A DNA stretch of 64,000 nucleotides from Prinia subflava (taxonomy: Eukaryota; Chordata; Aves; Passeriformes; Cisticolidae), in the NCBI RefSeq assembly GCF_021018805.1, contig NC_086257.1, positions 21,489,193 through 21,553,192 on the forward strand, read 5' to 3'. The position numbers and the translations under genes are program-made. Below, in pieces: positions 58,798 through 64,000 of this stretch (within the stretch, counting starts at the first letter, position 1; every line of letters begins with the position of its first letter). The notes beneath the pieces are model-generated. The model worked only from the letters and a program-made list of their open reading frames with translations, did no database searches and was not told where the DNA came from.

Positions 58798-61700
58798 TGT
58801 GAGACAAATCTGCATTCCTGGACACCCCTCCCATGGTGTTTAAAACGCCTGAACCTCAGTGGTCAGTACTTTGGTCCTTGAAAGCCTGAGCAGCCAGAGC
58901 TGTGAACCCAAACTTCCTTTAGGAGTTCCATGTGTTCGACATCACTGCAGTTTGTGACTGCAGAAAGGTGGGGGAGGCTGAGCTCAAGGAATTGGAGTCA
59001 ATATCTGCTCTTGGAGTGCAAAATCACACAGCACCATAAACAAGCATTTGAAAGCACACAGAGCTTCTAGGGTCTTCCTGCAGATGAGCATGTGCAGGTA
59101 CAAAACCAATATTGACTTCAACAAGGCACGTCTAGGGGACCATTAATAATTTTCAGCATTGTTTCTCATCTGCTTCCATAGAAAACCCAGATAGATTAAC
59201 CACCACACGCTTCTTTAAGGCAGTAAATTTCTCCATTTTACTGGTGGAGCAACAAATTTTACTAATTTTGTGTGGTTTCACTACTCTCCTAGAGGGAGCC
59301 TGTCAGAACAGCTCCAAGATGTTCCTGGTTCCTCACCTCCTGCTCAGCTAACTCATCTATTGATTTGCCATTTCCCTGCATTGATGCAGTTTTTAAGGCT
59401 TTTACCTTCTCACCTCAAGACAACAGTGACAAACAAGGCCTTTTTGCAAATGTGCAAATTGATTACACCTCTTTCTCTGTAGCTCTCTTATTTTTTTTTT
59501 CCTTCTGGTGGTTAAATAGCTTTGTTGCAAACCCAAATGGAGCACTTCATGCATATTGCATTATTTACAACTGGGCTCCCACAGACTCTTTTATCTGTCA
59601 CACCCTGCACACATTCCTACACTATTCTGCACCGTGGGAATGATTGGTACCCATGCAAAAAGGGCAGAAAACAAGTGGAAAACCAAAATGCCATTGGACT
59701 GGAGCAGGTGGATTTTCCAAGGGAAGTGTCTGCAAGGATGTGCGTGAGCATCTCCAAAAGGAACATTTCAGCTTCCATGCGTGTGCATCCAGCCCTCAGG
59801 AAGGAGGAAAATACTGCTCCTTTCAGTCCCAGAGCTGTTCCCACCAGGGAACCCAAGGGAACCTGGACCAGCTGCTTCTGAAGTTGGCATGTAATTAATC
59901 CTGGCAAAGTTTAGAACAGCTCAATATCAAGGGATCTGCTGGCCTTCCCTGTGGCACGCTCCAATTTCACCTCTGAATGTGTCACCTCATCTCCCACCTC
60001 ATCCAGGCAGGAAGATGAGCCCTCAGCCACCAAAACCTTCTCATTTCTCACCTGCACGGGCACAGATCAGTGCTCAAATATTGATTTGCTATTTACTTAG
60101 GATGAGGGAAACACCAGCTGCAAGACAAAAAGAAGCTTTGACATCACTCCTGTCCTTCCCTCTGCCTTTTCCCTGATTATCCAGGCAGTCCAGTCTCCCC
60201 AGAAAGGACAGCAGCTAAACACTGTATCCCCCCTGAAGGCTGGAAAGAGGAAGAAAGAGTGATCTCTCTGTAGATGGTAATTATATCTCTAGATGACACA
60301 TTTATGCTCTTTTAATACTTGCATTATAGATTAAATACAAAGTTTAGGAATTCCTGGGGGCTGCCTCTGGGTGCATGGCATCCTTTCGTTGTCTTTGGTC
60401 AAATTAAACATTTTGCGTTTTATTTTGCTTATTTGTCAAAAGAAGATAATGATGTTTAGCCATCTTAGAGCAGTGCTAACACTGCCAAAGCACTCAGTAT
60501 AACATTGAAGGAAATACCATAGAAAAGTGCTGTTCAACCTCTCCACTTCCATTTTGCCATGAAGACACACAGAAAATATCCCATTTTTTAGTTGATGCAC
60601 AGAGAAAGTTGGTCTTAAACCTGAAGTGTTGTCAGTGGTTTAATTTAGAGACTACTGTAGTTTAAATTAACCACAGCTCCACTCGAACTGCTCGAGCAGA
60701 GGTAAAAATGGAAAGATTAAAAATAAGAAAAGCCCAAAATTACCAGCAAAGGCACAAGGCCAGATTGCTGAAGCTGGAGCCACGTGAGAGGCGCCGGGAT
60801 GGGCAGGGACCAGCCCTGGCTCTCGGCTCCGTGCCTGGCTTTTAAATCGCTTTGAGGAGGGCTGCTGATGGGGACAGAGCCAGCTTTTACAGTGGCAGCC
60901 CAGCTGGGGAGCGACACTGTAAAAACAAGCACATAAAGCTCCAAATCGAGTCGTGCTCGTGATGAAAAACATCGTAATGAAAATATTTCTGCGACGAGCA
61001 GCCCCGGCAGAAGGCATGGCCCGGAGCCCCGCACCGCCCGGCTGAGTCAGGCTCTCCCTGCTGGAGGAGCCGCAGTGAAACCCAGCCCCTGCCTCTCTCC
61101 AAACCTGATATCCAACTAAAGGGAAAAGGGAAGGGGCAGCAGCCAGGTCAGCCTAGCACTTTTGTTCCTCTTTTCTCTGGGATTACTGTCAGGAGCTGCC
61201 TTTTCCATCATCTTAGGCTACCTCCAGCATCCCTTTGGGGCTCTGTTCGTCCGGGGGTGATGCCCTGTTGGAGCTCTGAGGGCTGGTGCTCCTGCACCAT
61301 AAAGACCAGAATTAATATTCCTGGGCCCCACCACAGGCACTGCCTCGGGGCTTGATAAGAACCAGCTTCAATCCCAGATTTTTGAAGCACAGGTCCCCTG
61401 GGCAAGGAGAAAAGGACTTCCCCCCTAAAAACCCCTGCAGCAAACCAGGCACTGGTGTCCTGCAGGCCAGGGCCAGATCCATGCTGATACAGCTGCTGGA
61501 GGCATCAGCAATTGTTTCTCTGCAGTAATTAATCTGTGAGCCATGGAAAACCAGGGAAAACCCAGCTTTTCCTCCTAACGAGTGCCCCTGCCTGGCTTTC
61601 CATCAATACAACAGGAGCTCTCTTTGTTCTATTTACCACCATCGATATTCTGTTCCTTGTTGCATTCCCAGCAGATTTTAACAGAGATCTTTGCTCATGG

Positions 61701-63330
61701 ATACCCCTACAGGCTTTTGGACAGAGGGGAGTCAGTAACAGAAAATCAAAAGCCATCCCAAGGCACAGGTGTGGTTTGGGGACAGTTTTCTGGAGAAGCT
61801 GGAGCTATGGGGGGCAACGAGGATGGGAGGTGCTGGGGGGCACTGTGCTGCATCTCCCCAGCAGAATGAGTTTTACATGAGCAATAATTCAGCATCAACA
61901 CAGACACTAAGATCCATGCCTATAAACACCTAGGCCTCTCCTCCTGGCTTGACTGCAGTTTTACTCAATTTACCCTGATGAAGAGGAGTGTTTTGGTACA
62001 AACAGTGGTGTTGAGAAGTACGTGGTGGTAGCAGCAAGTGCCAGCCAGTGAGGAAAACCAACCCAAACAGGCTGATGGTGGAGAGCTGAGCAGCTCCAAA
62101 ACCCAGCTGCAGCTTGTCCCCTCTGAGCCACAGCTCCCTTCATCTTCCTGGGCTTAGGGTGAGAAGATTAAAAAAAACCAAAACAAAACAAGTAAAAATT
62201 ACTTTTGCTTCTGACTGTCTGCTTCTGGCCAGGCAGGGTTAGTGGAGCAGAGCAGAACTGAGCTGCCTCTCCCCATGGAGGTGGTTGCCACCCATGACAT
62301 ATTTTATCTTAGTTTCAAATGGATGAAAGGAGCTTTTCCAAGCTACAGAGCAGCAATATGCTGATCTTCTTAAACAGCTGGAATAGTTTTGAATGACTGC
62401 TTTAATTGAGTATAGCAGCAATTATAGAGTTATTTCATTTCAGAGGTTTTGAAAGGGTTTGTTTTTTCCCTTGATGACTTATAGGAGAAGACAAAACCCC
62501 ATGAATTGCAGGGCTCTGTTGGGCTGCCATGCAGGAGGGCCTGGTCACAGCCCAGCCCCAGGGAGCTGGAACAGCTCAGCAGCCTAAATCTGGGTGCATC
62601 ACTAACCCATCAGCCAGTTCCTGCTTTAAATTTAAACCATTTAAAATATTTAAGGGTTTTTCTCATCATTTTAGCAGTTAAGATTATTCCAGGACAAGAC
62701 TACCATGTCTTCCTTATGGGGTTCTTTGCGATGCTGGTGAGAAAGTAATTCCTGTACCATGATGTGTCTTGAGAGTGAACTGGCCCGTCCAAATCAGTCA
62801 TCTCTCTCCAGTTTGAGGAATACACTAATTTTTCCATTGTGGATGTGAATTCCTCCAGTAAGAAGCGTATGCCAGCCTTCCCAAAGCCCTCATCAGATAC
62901 CCAGGGACACGATGATGAAAAACTGGGCTCCCAATCCCCTGAAAACACATCCCATGCCAGAGCATGACCTTGTGGTGGCACCAAGGACCAGCCTGAAGCT
63001 TTGGTCCCTTCATCCCACACCATCCTACCTCTTCTGAAGACCCAGCTTCTTGACTAGTTTAAGTCAATTCAATGCAAACCCTAGCAGAGCAATCCAAGTA
63101 TTTCCAACTCACCTAAGAGAAGCCACAAAGTTCAAGGAAATAACTAAATAAAGGATGGGAAGTGGGAAGCACAGTTAGACCTCTTTTCCAGCCCACACTC
63201 CAGAGGTGCCATGCTTTGGAGGAAAGGAGGAGGAATTTTGGGTGGTTTTTCTCAGAGTTGTTTTCCACATGGCTAAAACACATTCCTTGCAAAGCAGAGC
63301 CACTGTGGAGGTGCCAGGACAGGAGCACTC
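58798..63330. other. Probable intron, with a GC-rich patch at 60760-61080
   Basis: Mostly unique sequence with no coding exon recognised. The patch at about 60760-61080 is richer in G+C and CpG than its surroundings. It contains CACGTG at 60781-60786 and GCTGAGTCAG at 61041-61050 (an NF-E2/AP-1-type site), and the palindrome CTGCTCGAGCAG lies just upstream at 60688-60699. It could be an internal regulatory element or a minor promoter. An A-rich CAAAA patch lies near 62168-62190. Confidence 0.4.
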
Positions 63331-63607
63331 TGCCCTGAGGAGAAAAGGAGGCTCAGAGGGGACCTTATTGATCTCCACAACTGAAAGGATGTTGGAAGCA
63401 GGTGGGAGCGAGTCTCCTCTCCCAAGTAACAAGTGACAAGAGGACAAGAGGAAATGGCCTCAGGTTGTGCTAATGGGAGGTTAAGATTGGATATTATGAA
63501 AAATTTCTTCATGGAAAGGGATGTCAAGCACTGGATCATGCTGCCCAGGGAATTGGTGGTCACCACTCTTGGGGGGATTTAACAGATGCAGAGATTTGGC
63601 ACTTGGG
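63331..63607 (+). mobile_element. CR1 LINE fragment, longest in the window
   Basis: Forward CR1 covering a more upstream part of the 3' region: GGAGGCTCAGAGGGGACCTT, ATTGATCTCCACAACTGAAA, AGTCTCCTCTCCCAAGTAAC, AAGAGGAAATGGCCTCAGGT, AGATTGGATATTATGAAAAA, TTTCTTCATGGAAAGGGATG and CTGCCCAGGGAATTGG. It ends near GATTTGGCACTTGGG, before the usual 3' tail, so it is truncated at both ends. Confidence 0.93.
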
Positions 63608-64000
63608 AATCTCTGGCTCAGCTGTCTCCTCTTCCAAGACAAAGCTTCCTTTAAACCAGAAAGTAAAACCTCACCTGTGAGCCAGCCCATCCCACAACCA
63701 GCTGAGCAACCCAAAAGCCAAACCCAGGTTTTATTCTCAACCCAAAGATCCACATTTGCTCAGGAGCAGTAACAATTTCTCATTATTATTCCTAGCTAGA
63801 ACATGCAGCCTTTTCAGCCTGTGGTTGCTCGAGGTAAAAAATCAACACAATTAGAACAGTGATCAACCAAAACGTGAAATGAATGCTGTGTTTCATTTAA
63901 TAAACTTCAGCAACACAAGGCTGCCTTGTGGACACAGTGTAATTTGTTTTGGATGTAAAGATGGAAAAAAATAATTGTTTTGTCTTCAAGGCAATTAAAA
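63608..64000. other. End of window, no gene recognised
   Basis: Unique sequence, AT-rich toward the end. AATAAA-like words occur at about 63899-63904, but with no associated transcript evidence. The open frames at 63481-63753 and 63521-63772 overlap on opposite strands and extend from the CR1 element. Confidence 0.4.

Noticed and set aside
1..64000. tRNA genes, CRISPR arrays, endogenous retroviruses or intact transposons
   Set aside because: No tRNA B-box context, no regularly spaced array apart from the two minisatellites, and no retroviral gene or paired long terminal repeats were recognised. All identifiable CR1 copies are short 3' fragments.

Overview
The window is nuclear DNA of a bird. 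The evidence is a four-exon, spliced vertebrate ribosomal-protein gene, CpG-island promoters, and about ten 5'-truncated fragments of CR1 LINEs in both orientations. Several CR1 fragments end in the CATAGAATCATAGAAT-type tail typical of avian genomes. No operons, CRISPR arrays, phage genes or intact transposons are visible.

Only one protein-coding gene can be fully read: RPL22L1 (ribosomal protein L22-like 1, eL22 paralogue) on the + strand. Its coding exons are 3789-3797, 4064-4156, 4542-4663 and 5569-5713 (122 codons plus stop), with a polyadenylation signal at 5793-5798. Its promoter has a YY1-type element, a perfect CRE, a TATA box and a TCT/TOP initiator. Two tandem stem-loops lie just upstream of the 3' splice site of intron 2. 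They match the known RPL22 ligand and overlap the best branch-point candidates, so they are the prime candidate for an RPL22/RPL22L1 paralogue-controlled splicing switch. This is the most interesting signal in the window.

Layout. Bases 1-3059 are AT-rich unique sequence with several polyadenylation signals; vertebrate gene order (EIF5A2, RPL22L1, SLC7A14, same strand) suggests it is the EIF5A2 3' side, but no EIF5A2 coding sequence is visible. Bases 3060-5820 are the CpG island and RPL22L1. Bases 5821-51340 form a roughly 45-kb gene-free interval with CR1 remnants, an exactly phased 55-bp minisatellite (8756-9219), short micro-duplications and scattered transcription-factor-like motifs. Bases 51340-52720 are a second strong CpG island with a pyrimidine tract, a good splice donor at 51860 and a GC-rich 18/19-bp minisatellite. 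By gene order and strand I infer the non-coding first exon of SLC7A14. Bases 52720-64000 would then be its first intron, including an octamer-rich candidate enhancer near 57.4 kb. Most open frames elsewhere look like chance, especially those inside the GC-rich islands and repeats.
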